Shown: positions 54,539 to 63,379, counted from the first letter of the stretch. The stretch: DNA of 64,000 nt from Hyphomicrobium sp. CS1GBMeth3 (GCF_900117455.1 NZ_FPHO01000002.1:806001-870000), one strand, 5' to 3'. The notes: generated from the letters alone by a model not told the origin. Made by a program: numbers and translations.

Positions 54539-54880
54539 ATGGCGAAGAACAAAGAGGCGGGTGACGATCGCCGCGTTGGTGCGGTGAAGAAGCGCTCGCA
54601 GATCAGGAACGAGCTAACTGGAACCTGGACGAAGCGCGACGACAAGACCGGCAAGTTCCTTGACGTGAAAGCTGACAACAAACCGTTCAAGGGCGTTAGA
54701 AAGAAAGGAGTAAAGACCGTGGCAGCAGCAGCAAAAAAGACCGCAGTCAAGAAGGCGAAGAAGCCCGCCGCAAAGAAGACCACCGCTCGCAAGGCGCTGG
54801 CGAAGAAGCCAGCCAAGAAGGGCGCGAAGCGCGTAGTCAAGAAGGTGGCCGTGCGTAAGAAGGCCGCCAAGAAGCGCTAG
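54539..54880 (+). CDS. Histone H1-like Lys/Ala-rich protein
   Basis: A 113-residue protein in two parts. The N-terminal 55 residues form a conserved small domain (KRSQIRNELTGTWTKRDDKTGKFLDVKADNKPFKGVRKK). The C-terminal half is almost only Lys, Ala, Val and Arg in AAKK/AVKKAKKPAAKK-type repeats, like the tail of histone H1 and bacterial HctA/AlgP-type DNA-binding proteins. It probably binds DNA or RNA. An AGGAG box precedes the ATG. A long hairpin terminator follows. Confidence 0.85.
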   Translation: MAKNKEAGDDRRVGAVKKRSQIRNELTGTWTKRDDKTGKFLDVKADNKPFKGVRKKGVKTVAAAAKKTAVKKAKKPAAKKTTARKALAKKPAKKGAKRVVKKVAVRKKAAKKR

Positions 54881-54907
54881 GCGTTAACTCTCAAACGCCA
54901 GCTCCCG

Positions 54908-54970
54908 GGGGAGGCGGGCCATCTCTACGCGATGCTCTTTGTCGCGTGAGGGATGACCCGCCTCCCCTTT
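54908..54970 (+). terminator. Long hairpin terminator
   Basis: An 11-bp perfect stem GGGGAGGCGGG / CCCGCCTCCCC closes a 38-base region which itself folds (ACGCGA / TCGCGT); three T follow. It is 27 bases after the histone-like gene. The size and nested folding also fit the 3' end of a small RNA. Confidence 0.75.
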
Positions 54971-55029
54971 GAGTCGGGGCCCGCAACCTGCTAAGCAGGC
55001 CCCAATTTCAACGCCTGGGAGCTATTTTC

Positions 55030-55455
55030 ATGAGCGACGCCGAAAGCAATGCCCGTATCGAGACGGCCAAGCTGATCCGCAGCTACTACGACGCCTTCAA
55101 CGCCGGCGACAGCGAAGCCATGCTCGCCCACCTCACCGACGACGTTATCCACGACGTCAACCAGGGTGAGCGCCGCGTCGGTAAGGACAAGTTCCGGGCC
55201 TTCAATGCCCGCATGACGCACCACTATAAGGAGACGCTGACGGAGATCGTCGTCCTGGTCTCCAAGGACGGCACGCGTGCCGCAGCTGAATTCAACGTCA
55301 ACGGTTCCTATCTCAATACCGACAGCGATCTGCCCCCGGCCAAAGGCCAGACCTATGTACTGCCCGCCGGCACCTTCTTCGCCATCCGCGACGGCAAGAT
55401 CGCTCGCGTGACCACCTACTACAATCTGACGGACTGGATCGCGCAGGTCGCCTAA
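55030..55455 (+). CDS. NTF2-like / ketosteroid isomerase-related protein
   Basis: A 141-residue single-domain protein of the NTF2-like (SnoaL, ketosteroid isomerase-related) superfamily. It begins with the helix IETAKLIRSYYDAFNAGDSEAMLAHLTDDVIHDVNQG and continues with typical strands (AAAEFNVNGSYL, TYVLPAGTFFAIRDGKIARVTTYYNL). It has a cavity fold used by many different enzymes; the substrate is unknown. It is 32 bases upstream of the GNAT gene, so the three genes here may form an operon. Confidence 0.9.
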   Translation: MSDAESNARIETAKLIRSYYDAFNAGDSEAMLAHLTDDVIHDVNQGERRVGKDKFRAFNARMTHHYKETLTEIVVLVSKDGTRAAAEFNVNGSYLNTDSDLPPAKGQTYVLPAGTFFAIRDGKIARVTTYYNLTDWIAQVA

Positions 55456-55487
55456 GGGCCTGCCGAGCGGACGAAGAAGGAGACGCG

Positions 55488-56078
55488 ATGAGCATCGAAG
55501 TTCGCGCGCTGACGGGCGACGACATCAAGACCGTGCTGCCCGATCTCGCGCGGCTCCGCATCGCCGTGTTCCGGGACTGGCCCTATCTCTACGACGGTAC
55601 TCTCGAGTACGAGGAAGAGTACCTCGCCAAGTTCGCCCAGGCGAAGGGCGCCGTCTGCGTGATCGCGCGCGACGGCGCCCTCGTCGTCGGAGCGTCTACC
55701 GCGGCGCCCATGGTCGAGCATGCGGACGAGTTCGGCGAGCCGTTCCGCAAGGCTGGCTATGATATCGAGAAGATCTTCTACTGCGGAGAAAGCGTTCTCT
55801 TGAAAAGCCACCGCGGGCACGGGCTCGGGCATCAGTTCTTCGAGCTGCGTGAAGCCCAGGCCTACAAGCTCGGAGGCTTTACGCATTCGACGTTCTGCCG
55901 CGTCGTGCGGCCCGACGATCATCCGCTGAAGCCTGCAGACTATATTCCGCTGGACCGCTTCTGGACCAAGCGCGGCTACGCCCCGGTCGAGGGCCTCACC
56001 GCGACCTACGACTGGAAGGACGTCGACCGGCCGGACGAGACCACGCACATCATGCAGTTCTGGATGAAAGCGCTCTGA
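55488..56078 (+). CDS. GNAT family acetyltransferase
   Basis: A 196-residue N-acetyltransferase-like protein. The N-terminus (SIEVRALTGDDIKTVLPDLARLRIAVFRDWPYLYDG) and the acetyl-CoA region (FYCGESVLLKSHRGHGLGHQFFELREAQA, where GHGLGH is the phosphate-binding loop) fit the fold. Its last base is the first base of the nitrilase ATG (TGATG), so translation is coupled. GNAT domains and nitrilase domains are fused in one chain in some bacteria, which supports joint action on the same metabolite. Substrate unknown. Confidence 0.9.
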   Translation: MSIEVRALTGDDIKTVLPDLARLRIAVFRDWPYLYDGTLEYEEEYLAKFAQAKGAVCVIARDGALVVGASTAAPMVEHADEFGEPFRKAGYDIEKIFYCGESVLLKSHRGHGLGHQFFELREAQAYKLGGFTHSTFCRVVRPDDHPLKPADYIPLDRFWTKRGYAPVEGLTATYDWKDVDRPDETTHIMQFWMKAL

Positions 56079-56986
56079 TGACCGCTCCTCGCCTGTTCAA
56101 GGTTGCATCTGCGCAGTACCCGATCGGACAGCCCGCCTCTCTCGCCGAGTGGGAGGCGAAGATTGCGTCGTGGGTCTCTGAGGGTGCCGCGACCGGTGCC
56201 GATCTGCTCGTGTTTCCCGAGTACGGCGCCATCGAGCAGGCGGCGTTCCTGGGCCCGGACGTCTACAACGATCTCACCACGACGCTCGAGCGCGTCGCTG
56301 CGCTCACCGATGAGCGCGTTGCCTTCCACGCCGCGCTCGCCAAAAAGCACGGCGTGCACATTCTCGTCGGCTCCGGCCCTGCAAAGCTTCCGGATGGTCG
56401 CTTCGTCAATGCGGCCCAGCTCGTGACGCCCGCAGGCCGCATCGGCGTGCAGGAAAAGCTGATCATGACGCCCTTCGAGCACAATTGGGGTATCACGGCC
56501 GGCAGCCCGCTGCGCGTGTTCGATACGGCGCTCGGCAAGCTCTCGGTGCTCATCTGCTACGACAGCGAGTTTCCGCTGCTCGCGCGCGCGGCCGTGGAAG
56601 CCGGCGCCGAAGCCATTCTCGTTCCGTCCTGCACGGAGCGCGTCTCGGGCTATTATCGTGTGCGCACCGGCTCGCAGGCGCGCGCGCTCGAGAACACGAT
56701 CGTCACCGTGCAAAGCCCGACCGTGGGAGATGCGCCATGGTCACCGGCCGTCGATCTCAACGTGGGCGCGGCCGGCATCTATGTGCCGCCCGAGCACGGC
56801 GTGAGCGACACCGGCGTGCTGGCCGAAGGGACGCTCAATGCCCATCAGTGGGTGTTTGCAGCTGCCGATCTCGCGGCGCTGCGACGTCTGCGAACGGGTG
56901 GAGAGATGCGCAACTTCGGTGATTGGCCCTCGCAGCCCGGCGCGGAACCGCTCAAGCATACGGTCGAAGTCGTCTCGCTCCTCTGA
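56078..56986 (+). CDS. Carbon-nitrogen hydrolase (nitrilase superfamily)
   Basis: A 302-residue amidase/nitrilase-fold enzyme with the full Glu-Lys-Cys triad: Glu in LLVFPEYGAI, Lys in GVQEKLIMTPFE, and Cys in VLICYDSEFP. Further family strands are HGVHILVGSG, ILVPSCTERVSGYYRVRTGSQARALEN and the C-terminal region. It hydrolyses a non-peptide C-N bond, probably an amide; the substrate is unknown. It is translationally coupled to the GNAT gene and follows an NTF2-like gene. Confidence 0.92.
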   Translation: MTAPRLFKVASAQYPIGQPASLAEWEAKIASWVSEGAATGADLLVFPEYGAIEQAAFLGPDVYNDLTTTLERVAALTDERVAFHAALAKKHGVHILVGSGPAKLPDGRFVNAAQLVTPAGRIGVQEKLIMTPFEHNWGITAGSPLRVFDTALGKLSVLICYDSEFPLLARAAVEAGAEAILVPSCTERVSGYYRVRTGSQARALENTIVTVQSPTVGDAPWSPAVDLNVGAAGIYVPPEHGVSDTGVLAEGTLNAHQWVFAAADLAALRRLRTGGEMRNFGDWPSQPGAEPLKHTVEVVSLL

Positions 56987-56989
56987 GCG

Positions 56990-57193
56990 CTACGCGTCTT
57001 TGTTGCTGCGCGCTTTCCACTGCTCGACGACTGCTTCCCAGAACGCCGCCAAAGCCACCAGTGCCGCCACCAGCAGCACGGCGATGACCATCTGAACAAC
57101 GCCGAAGTTGGGTGCATCCTCGGCGACGAACCACGCGGCGATAACGGCGGCGACGATCAGGAGGGGGCGTATAAGCCAAGACAGAACGGGCAT
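56990..57193 (-). CDS. Small inner-membrane protein
   Basis: A 67-residue protein with two hydrophobic segments (LSWLIRPLLIVAAVIAAWFVA and VVQMVIAVLLVAALVALAAFW) separated by a short polar turn (EDAPNFG), ending in a charged tail (EQWKARSNKDA). The open frame extends 20 residues further, but the internal ATG gives a clean membrane protein. Function unknown. It converges with the nitrilase gene. Confidence 0.65.
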   Translation of the reverse strand: MPVLSWLIRPLLIVAAVIAAWFVAEDAPNFGVVQMVIAVLLVAALVALAAFWEAVVEQWKARSNKDA

Positions 57194-57656
57194 CGGATCC
57201 ACCGGACATTGCGAGCCAACTGGCAGCCACCATAGGGTGGCTTGGCAAACCATCCGTTGACGCGGATCAACGGCATCGATTCATCGGCAGGCACGACTCT
57301 GAAAACCGGCGTGCGGCCGGCAGCAAGCCCAGGATGAAGACTTGTTCGATGCGCAGGCGGCGCTGGTCATCGGTGAGATCGTCCCCAAACAAGACGACCT
57401 CGAACTCCAAAGCAACCACGACGGCGAAAAGCATCAAGAGGGAGGAGCGTCGCGTCGAGCGCGCTCGTCCATGGGTGCCGACTGACCGCCACGGCCAGCG
57501 AACCCATCGTATTCATTGCGACCTCCGCCACCGATGCCGTGCGGAGATACTGGCCAAAAAGAACAGAATTGCTTTACGGCGGGCGATCGCGCGGCATCTC
57601 CGAAGGGTGCCGGACGGGCTCCGGGAGGCTCCCGCCCGGTCTGCTTCGAAGAACGG
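57194..57656. other. Largely gene-free region
   Basis: Some 460 bases with only one weak candidate (a 55-residue frame on the minus strand, listed separately). The plus-strand frames here are Arg/Ser-rich and run into the antisense of the SIMPL gene. No terminator or promoter motif stands out. Confidence 0.45.
57267..57434 (-). CDS. Possible small protein, 55 residues
   Basis: A short frame beginning MLFAVVVALEFEVVLFGDD and continuing LTDDQRRLRIEQVFILG, ending at PMNRCR. The mix of hydrophobic and acidic residues looks more protein-like than random GC-rich frames. There is no Shine-Dalgarno box, but the ATG overlaps the stop of a 12-codon frame (TGATG). Support is weak. Confidence 0.25.
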   Translation of the reverse strand: MLFAVVVALEFEVVLFGDDLTDDQRRLRIEQVFILGLLPAARRFSESCLPMNRCR

Positions 57657-58370
57657 CTACTTCAGCTTCCAGGTCACGGTGACTCGGGCTTCGAGCGTCT
57701 CCGTTCCGGCCTCGACCGGGACAGCCTCCGCCTTGGCCGCGCGCATCGCCATCGGGCGCGGGCCGCCGTAGCCCGTCTCCTCGGCGATGGTCACCACCTC
57801 GTCGACCTCGCTTCCCGCGGCGGCGGCCAGCAATTCGGCGCGGCGGCGCGCGTTGGCGACAGCGTCCTTGCGCGCCTCGTCCTTCAACGTCTCCTGCTTG
57901 CTCACCTCGAAGGCGAGCCCGTACACCTGATTGGCGCCGAGGCTGACGAGCTTGTCGAGCAGGCCGCCGAGCGATTTCAGATCGCGCACCAGAACCGCGA
58001 CCTGGTTCGAAACGCGATAGCCGCTGATGGAGGGCGCGGTGCCGTCGCGCGGATTGGTGTAGCGCGGCTCGACGTTGAAATTGCTGGTTTGGATATCCTT
58101 GGCGTCGACGCCGGTCTCCTTGAGACCGCCGACGACCTTCTGCATCAGCTCGGTATTTGCGGCGAGAGCCGCTTCGGCCGTATCGGCCTCGGCCGTAACG
58201 CCGGCCGACACGCGGGCCTGATCGGGTTCGGCATAGGCATAGCCTGAAGCTGAGACAGTGATCAGACGGTCCATCGGCTTATCCTCGGCGCGCGGCGGGG
58301 TGGTCAGAAGAAGAAGCAGAGACGCGGCGGCCAGGAAGGTCGTGGGTCTCAGCACAGTCGTCGGTCGCAT
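57657..58370 (-). CDS. SIMPL (DUF541) domain periplasmic protein, BP26/Omp28-like
   Basis: A 237-residue exported protein with a signal peptide (to about PPRAED) and one SIMPL domain: LITVSASGYAYAEPDQARVSAGVTAEADTAEAALAANTELM, TSNFNVEPRYTN, ISGYRVSNQVAVLVRDLKSLGGLLDKLV, then ARKDAVANARRRAELLAAAAG. It is the family of the Brucella 26-kDa immunogenic protein BP26, which forms ring-like oligomers in the periplasm; function unknown. It is complete and single. Confidence 0.93.
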   Translation of the reverse strand: MRPTTVLRPTTFLAAASLLLLLTTPPRAEDKPMDRLITVSASGYAYAEPDQARVSAGVTAEADTAEAALAANTELMQKVVGGLKETGVDAKDIQTSNFNVEPRYTNPRDGTAPSISGYRVSNQVAVLVRDLKSLGGLLDKLVSLGANQVYGLAFEVSKQETLKDEARKDAVANARRRAELLAAAAGSEVDEVVTIAEETGYGGPRPMAMRAAKAEAVPVEAGTETLEARVTVTWKLK

Positions 58371-58511
58371 AGTTTCCTCCAGGTTGGCGCCTCCCCATAG
58401 GTGAGCTTCGGGGAAGAAAAATGACTGAGCCGGCGCTCGGGCCGGATTGGCGCATCTGGCTGGAACGGGCCGCGAAGTCTGTTATAGAGGTCCGCTCCGG
58501 CTTAACCCGGA

Positions 58512-58587
58512 GGGCCTGTAGCTCAATGGTTAGAGCTGGCGGCTCATAACCGCCTGGTTCCAGGTTCGAGTCCTGGCAGGCCCACCA
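58512..58587 (+). tRNA. tRNA with CAT anticodon, probably tRNA-Ile2 (lysidine type)
   Basis: A full cloverleaf of 76 bases including an encoded CCA. The acceptor stem GGGCCTG pairs with CAGGCCC, the D-loop is GCTCAATGGTTAGAGC, the anticodon stem GGCGG / CCGCC encloses CTCATAA, and the T-arm is CCAGGTTCGAGTCCTGG. The CAT anticodon with GGCGGCTCATAACCGCC resembles tRNA-Ile2, whose C is converted to lysidine and reads AUA, more than elongator tRNA-Met. A -10-like TTATAG lies about 30 bases upstream. Confidence 0.9.
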
Positions 58588-58736
58588 ATAGTTTCAACTT
58601 GTTGCGTTTACCGGCCATCTGCACGGCTCGGGCCGCCCGCGACCCCATTTACCATTCCTTCTCTTGCGAGCGACCGGCAGCGGCTTGATAAAGGCTGCCG
58701 TTTGGTAAAGGCGCGGAAGCATCGAGTTCTGATCGA

Positions 58737-60206
58737 ATGAAAGCCATCATGTTTCAGGGCACCGGCTCGGACGTCGGGAAGTCGCTGCTGGTGGCGGGGC
58801 TTGCGCGGGCCTTCACCAATCGCGGACTTCGCGTGCGCCCGTTCAAACCGCAGAACATGTCCAACAACGCGGCCGTGACGGCCGACGGAGGCGAGATCGG
58901 CCGAGCGCAGGCGCTGCAGGCTCGGGCGGCACGCGTACAGCCGTCCGTGCATATGAACCCCGTGCTCCTGAAGCCGCAGAGCGAGATCGGTGCGCAGGTC
59001 GTCGTGCAGGGACGCGTCGTCGGCAACGCGCCTGCACGCACGTATCGCACCATGAAAGCGCAGCTGATGGAGTCCGTGCTCGAGAGCTTCCGCTTGATCG
59101 GCCGCGACGCCGACATCGTGCTCGTCGAAGGCGCGGGCTCGGCGGCCGAGATCAATCTTCGAGACAGCGATATCGCCAACATGGGCTTTGCGCGCACTGC
59201 CGGCGTTCCGGTCGTGATCGTGAGCGACATCGAGCGCGGCGGCGTCATCGCCAGTCTCGTCGGCACGCGTCAGGTGATCGCCGCAAAGGACGCGCAGCAG
59301 GTCGTCGGCTTCATCGTCAACAAATTCCGCGGTGATCCGGCGCTGTTCGCAGACGGCATGACGCTGCTCGAGAAACGCACCGGATGGGCGTCGCTCGGTC
59401 TCGTCCCCTACTTCGCCCGCGCCCAAAGCCTTCCTGCTGAGGATAGCCAGTCGCTGGATCTTTCACGGCAATCAGAAGATCGCGAGCGTCCGCTTGTCGT
59501 CGTGCTCGCCTATCCCCGCATCTCCAACTTCGATGACTTCGACCCGCTGCGAATCGAGCCCGGGATCGAACTCCTGTTCCTGAAGCCTGGCCAGCCGATC
59601 CCTGGGACAGCTCGGCTCGTCGTGCTGCCCGGCTCGAAGGCCACGATTGCCGATCTTGCGGCGCTGCGGGCGACGGGCTGGGATATCGACCTCGCGGCGC
59701 ATGTGCGGCGCGGCGGGCATGTGCTCGGCATCTGCGGCGGCTATCAGATGCTCGGGCGCTCGATCTCCGATTCAGACGGCATCGAGGGGCCACCGGGCGC
59801 GGTACCTGGGCTCGGCTTGCTTGATGTCGAGACTGTCCTCACCGGCGACAAGGTTCTGGTCGAGACCGAAGCGACATCACTGGCAGGCCTGCCGATCGCC
59901 GGCTACGAGATGCACGTTGGCAGAACCACGGGGCCGGGATGCGGCAACGCCATGATCCGTTTTCCGGATGGGCGCCCGGATGGTGCCGTGGCCAACAACG
60001 GCCGCATCTCTGGCTGCTATCTGCACGGACTGTTCGCCAGCGACGCATATCGCGCCGCGTTTCTCGCACAGCTCGAGGCGCAGGCATCTGCGCTGCGTTA
60101 CGAAGCCGAGGTGGATGCGGTGCTGGACGCTCTCGCCGGTCATCTCGAAGCACACGTAGACTGCGATCGCATCCTGGCACTCGCGCGCGAGAGTGCGTCG
60201 CCCTAA
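58737..60206 (+). CDS. cobQ: Cobyric acid synthase
   Basis: A 489-residue enzyme amidating side chains of adenosylcobyrinic acid diamide in cobalamin synthesis. The N-terminal ATPase part has the P-loop [35 protein letters not shown] and [25 protein letters not shown]. The glutamine amidotransferase part has the catalytic Cys in [14 protein letters not shown] and the final His in CYLHGLF. Length is normal. No other cobalamin gene is nearby. Its stop interlocks with that of the convergent membrane-protein gene. Confidence 0.96.
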   Translation: MKAIMFQGTGSDVGKSLLVAGLARAFTNRGLRVRPFKPQNMSNNAAVTADGGEIGRAQALQARAARVQPSVHMNPVLLKPQSEIGAQVVVQGRVVGNAPARTYRTMKAQLMESVLESFRLIGRDADIVLVEGAGSAAEINLRDSDIANMGFARTAGVPVVIVSDIERGGVIASLVGTRQVIAAKDAQQVVGFIVNKFRGDPALFADGMTLLEKRTGWASLGLVPYFARAQSLPAEDSQSLDLSRQSEDRERPLVVVLAYPRISNFDDFDPLRIEPGIELLFLKPGQPIPGTARLVVLPGSKATIADLAALRATGWDIDLAAHVRRGGHVLGICGGYQMLGRSISDSDGIEGPPGAVPGLGLLDVETVLTGDKVLVETEATSLAGLPIAGYEMHVGRTTGPGCGNAMIRFPDGRPDGAVANNGRISGCYLHGLFASDAYRAAFLAQLEAQASALRYEAEVDAVLDALAGHLEAHVDCDRILALARESASP

Positions 60207-60928
60207 GGGCTCGTGACCAACCGCTCGCGTAACATCAGCGCGTAAAGGAACAAGCAGCACGCGATCATCAGCTCCTCTACTTCGCTATGGCGCATCAACA
60301 GCAGCCAGTTGTCGGGGTTCGTGACCAGCGAGCTCGTCTGGCGGATCATCCTCGTGACCACCACCAACACGGCGGCGAACACGAGCCGCCGGTCGGGCCA
60401 CAGCACGTCTGGCACAAAGCTCTGGGTCAAGCGCACAGGAAACCGCCAGCCGAGCGGCACCAGAATGCACGCGATGACCAGCCAAAGCTCGATGATTGCG
60501 CGCGGCAGTCGGTTGAACAGCAGCGGCCACATGTTGTGCAGGTTACTTTCCTGCTCGCGATTGTTCTCGAGGAAGTAATCCGAAGGCGTGCGGTCGAAGT
60601 AGTACTGTCCCCAGTTCAGATCCTCGCCGGCAAAGAAGATCATCGCGGCGACGAAGAGCGCGAGCCACACCTTCAGCTTCCAGTCCAACGGCTGCGCAGG
60701 GCGCGCAAGCGCAAAGGCAACAATCAAGGCGGCAGCGACGGTCAGCGCACCCGTCACCGTCTCCTGAATGCTGGTGTTGGAATCGAGGACGATCTGCTTC
60801 ACCGCGCCGCCGGCATAGCCTGCCGCCAGAGCGGCTGTGAGAAGAGCGGCAGGCAGTCCGATGTGCAGCAGCCAAAAAGCGGGCGAACGATCTTGCCGCT
60901 CCCCTATCTCGGAACCGATATGAGACAT
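60203..60928 (-). CDS. Multi-spanning membrane protein, unknown
   Basis: A 241-residue inner-membrane protein with about six hydrophobic segments. A conserved-looking loop ([22 protein letters not shown], then [11 protein letters not shown]) resembles a family of uncharacterised bacterial membrane proteins marked by a WGQ...N-E/Q...LHN pattern. That loop contains acidic and His residues that could be catalytic. No function can be assigned. It ends overlapping cobQ tail to tail. Confidence 0.78.
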   Translation of the reverse strand: MSHIGSEIGERQDRSPAFWLLHIGLPAALLTAALAAGYAGGAVKQIVLDSNTSIQETVTGALTVAAALIVAFALARPAQPLDWKLKVWLALFVAAMIFFAGEDLNWGQYYFDRTPSDYFLENNREQESNLHNMWPLLFNRLPRAIIELWLVIACILVPLGWRFPVRLTQSFVPDVLWPDRRLVFAAVLVVVTRMIRQTSSLVTNPDNWLLLMRHSEVEELMIACCLFLYALMLRERLVTSP

Positions 60929-61052
60929 GTCCCATCCGTTGCGTGGGTTGGTGCGCTGTCGCGCTTAACCCTTGAATAGGTATTCAGAGGCGCTGGAAAA
61001 AGCGCTGCGTGACAGATTTACGACGGGTATGGCGCGAAAGACGCGCCTCGCG

Positions 61053-61391
61053 TTACGCCTTGCGCCGCAATGACGGGGGAGCGTTGCGCGCAATGGCGGT
61101 CACGGCCTGGATCCGCGCCGGTTTGCCGCGTGTCGGGGGGGCCTCGAAGGTCACACCCATTTCCTCGCCGCGGCGCCACGCGACGGCGCACGGCGCCTCA
61201 AGTCCGTCGACCTCGATCAGAAGATCGAAGCGGGACGGAACCGCTTGCCCCTTCGGAACGCGCAGCCGCGCTCCTGTCTCGGAGATATCCCGGACCATGC
61301 AAGACAAAGTCGACGAGCGGTTGTTGAAGGCGATCGTCGCACCCTTCAACACCCTCTTCCGGAGGGCCCGGCGCTTTTCCTGCTCGCTCAT
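61053..61391 (-). CDS. PilZ domain protein (c-di-GMP binding)
   Basis: A 112-residue single-domain PilZ protein. The two c-di-GMP motifs are present: RxxxR near the start (EKRRALRKRV) and D/NxSxxG (RDISETGARLRV). Strands after that (FDLLIEVDGLEAPCAVAWRRGEEMGVTFE) match the fold. It should bind c-di-GMP and pass the signal on by contact with a partner that is not identified. I start at MSEQEKRR; the open frame extends another 73 residues without PilZ similarity. Confidence 0.9.
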   Translation of the reverse strand: MSEQEKRRALRKRVLKGATIAFNNRSSTLSCMVRDISETGARLRVPKGQAVPSRFDLLIEVDGLEAPCAVAWRRGEEMGVTFEAPPTRGKPARIQAVTAIARNAPPSLRRKA

Positions 61392-61612
61392 GGCATCACC
61401 GACACACAAACTGGCGCGCGGTCGCTGCACAGCCCGCGGGCAACGCATAAGTATGAAGCCATTGGCCTGAAAATATCGTTGACAAGCGCTACCACCAGCG
61501 CGGCGCATCGAGCTGTGGATCACCCGAAATCCGTCCTCCGGCGAGGGGCCGAACGCGGATACCTTGTTGTTGTTGCCATCGGAGTCGAAGCCCCCTGCAG
61601 CGGAGGTCACCG

Positions 61613-61903
61613 ATGCTCGATACGCGTTCCGTCAGCGATACCGTGCTCCGGTGTGACGCCCTGTTGGACCGCGTCGCGGCGACGCCGATCGGACCCAACG
61701 CGCACGGCCTTCGGGTCATGCTCGCCGAATGCGATGCCATCGAGCGGGCCCTGGTCGAGCCGGCTGCGGTGTGCAGGCTCCGCGATGTGCGGCACTGGCT
61801 TCGGCTGGCCTACGACCGCAGCTTGCATGGTTACCCGCCAGAGCGGCTCCGGGAGAGCCTGCTCGGCGCGCTCGCGGCCCTCGGCAAGATGTCGCGGGCC
61901 TGA
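61613..61903 (+). CDS. Small conserved cytoplasmic protein
   Basis: A 96-residue helical protein without a signal peptide, started at an ATG preceded by GGAGG. Segments such as RCDALLDRVAATPIGPNAHGLRVMLAECDAIERALV and DVRHWLRLAYDRSLHGYPPERLRESLLGALAAL suggest a helical bundle. Family not recognised. It is divergent from the PilZ gene. Confidence 0.6.
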   Translation: MLDTRSVSDTVLRCDALLDRVAATPIGPNAHGLRVMLAECDAIERALVEPAAVCRLRDVRHWLRLAYDRSLHGYPPERLRESLLGALAALGKMSRA

Positions 61904-62003
61904 GCGCGTCCGTCTGCTCGCGCGGGGGAGCGGAATCGGCTTCACTGCCATCGGTCGACATTGAGAATATCTGACATCGGATGGGTTTAAGTCCCTCGGG
62001 CGG

Positions 62004-62027
62004 GGAACGCTTCGTAGGCTCCCCGTT
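62004..62027 (+). promoter_or_regulatory. EcfG-like promoter with short spacer
   Basis: GGAAC and CGTT are both exact, but the spacer is 15 bases instead of 16-17. It lies 20 bases before the assigned GTG of the FeeM-like gene; a later true start would leave more room for the leader. A weak call. Confidence 0.3.
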
Positions 62028-62047
62028 ACCATTGTCACGTCGCTTTC

Positions 62048-62881
62048 GTGACACTCCGTCTCAGCCAACCTACAGTCCTGCTTGCAGGAACTAATTTATT
62101 CCACTACGCGTTCGTGCTAACCGAGGGGTCCTTCGGTAGTCTGCCCGCCTCACAACACCGAGACATTCCGTTGACAGCCCAAGTCCAGCGAGAGCCCGCG
62201 CCTACCGCGGATGAGACAGATGCGGTCGTGCGCACCGTTTGGTATTCAGCTGCGGACAACAGGCGCGATGCCTTCGCCTTACGCTACCGGGGCTACGCCC
62301 ACGCCGGGCTGATCGAAGCCTCGCCGTTTGGCATTTACACCGATTCCTACGACGATCTGCCGACGACTATTGTCGCCGGTCTCTTTCGGCGCGGCGCTTG
62401 TATCGCGACGTTGAGGCTGAGCTTCTACACGCCTGGAGTACAGGGGCCCACCCTCCCCTGCGAGAACGTTTATCCGGAGATTCCAGCTATTAAGGCCGGC
62501 GCCGAAGGGCTCGTCGTCGAGCTCTCGCGCCTTGCGATCGATCCCGATATCACCAACACGCGCTACCGCGCTCGGCTCTATGCCGCAGCAATCCGTGCCG
62601 GTGTGACGGCCTGCCTCGCGCTCGACGCCAAGCGCCTCGTGGTTGCCACTCAAACCAAGTGGCGGAGCGTGTACGAGCACATCTTCGATTTCAAAGCGAT
62701 CGGCGAACCCCAGTTTTATCCGCCGGGCGACGTGCCGGTCGTGCTGCTGTCGCGTCCTCTCGATGAGGGGCTCAAGGGCCGGATCGCGCGCAACCTCTTC
62801 TTCAAGGTCGATCCAACTGAGCTAGAGGACCTTCGCGGCCGCCTGCCCGCGCTCGTCCAGTTGGAGCGATCGGCCGCCTAG
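62048..62881 (+). CDS. FeeM-like N-acyl amino acid synthase / GNAT-fold protein
   Basis: A 277-residue protein of the GNAT/autoinducer-synthase-like fold, similar to FeeM, which makes long-chain N-acyl amino acids from acyl-ACP. Matching features are FALRYRGYAHAGLIEASPFGIYTDSYDDLPTTIVAGLFRRGACIATLRLSFY, VVELSRLAIDPD and the helix RLYAAAIRAGVTACLALDAKRLVVAT. The first 50 residues are less conserved, and the GTG start is uncertain. Upstream, GGAAC-N15-CGTT resembles an EcfG promoter with a one-base-short spacer. The product is unknown. Confidence 0.75.
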   Translation: MTLRLSQPTVLLAGTNLFHYAFVLTEGSFGSLPASQHRDIPLTAQVQREPAPTADETDAVVRTVWYSAADNRRDAFALRYRGYAHAGLIEASPFGIYTDSYDDLPTTIVAGLFRRGACIATLRLSFYTPGVQGPTLPCENVYPEIPAIKAGAEGLVVELSRLAIDPDITNTRYRARLYAAAIRAGVTACLALDAKRLVVATQTKWRSVYEHIFDFKAIGEPQFYPPGDVPVVLLSRPLDEGLKGRIARNLFFKVDPTELEDLRGRLPALVQLERSAA

Positions 62882-63024
62882 GCGCTCCCAGGCGTAGCCA
62901 CCCGAGTTGCATCAGCCTGCACTTATACCTCTGGCCGTTCCGCCCGGAACAGCGGCACGGTGCGCGATCGGTCATCCTCCTCTCCATCACCCCTGGCGTC
63001 GTGCCCAGATTGATGGAGAGAGCC

Positions 63025-63294
63025 ATGACCCCGATCCGCACCATCCTCGCAGCCACCGCAGCCTTGTGTGCCACCGCCGTTGCCACCGAGGCCGGCGCCG
63101 TCAGCCTCTCGGTCAAGATGGCCTGCGCCTCCGACTACTACGCCCACTGCAGCCAGCACGACCCCGACAGCCCCGGCGTGCGCAAGTGCATGCGCGCTGT
63201 CGGCAAGAACCTCTCCTCGCGTTGCATCAACGCCCTCGTCGCCGCCGGCGAGGTTCCGAAATCTGCCATCGAGAAGAAGCTCGCCGCCCGCTGA
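63025..63294 (+). CDS. Exported Cys-rich (GLG1-type) repeat protein, copy 2
   Basis: An 89-residue exported protein. The ATG has a GGAGAG box and leads a signal peptide (MTPIRTILAATAALCATAVATEAGA). The mature part has four cysteines spaced CX7CX12CX11C (ACASDYYAHC, VRKCMR, LSSRC, ALV), exactly the spacing of the protein at 7.8 kb, with about one third identity by eye. Both belong to the Cys-rich GLG1-type repeat group. Function unknown; two disulfides are likely. It ends in a strong terminator. Confidence 0.85.
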   Translation: MTPIRTILAATAALCATAVATEAGAVSLSVKMACASDYYAHCSQHDPDSPGVRKCMRAVGKNLSSRCINALVAAGEVPKSAIEKKLAAR

Positions 63295-63345
63295 CGGGCA
63301 ACATCTCGAGAGTTTCCAAGCCCGGCCCACGCACGGGCAAACCCA

Positions 63346-63379
63346 AGCCGGGGCGCCTCTCCACGCCCCGGCTTTTTTC
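63346..63379 (+). terminator. Intrinsic terminator
   Basis: A perfect 10-bp stem AGCCGGGGCG / CGCCCCGGCT, eight-base loop and six T. It is 50 bases after the Cys-rich gene. Confidence 0.93.

Noticed and set aside
58512..58736. tRNA as an integration site for an island
   Set aside because: No integrase, no repeated tRNA 3' end downstream, and housekeeping genes on both sides.
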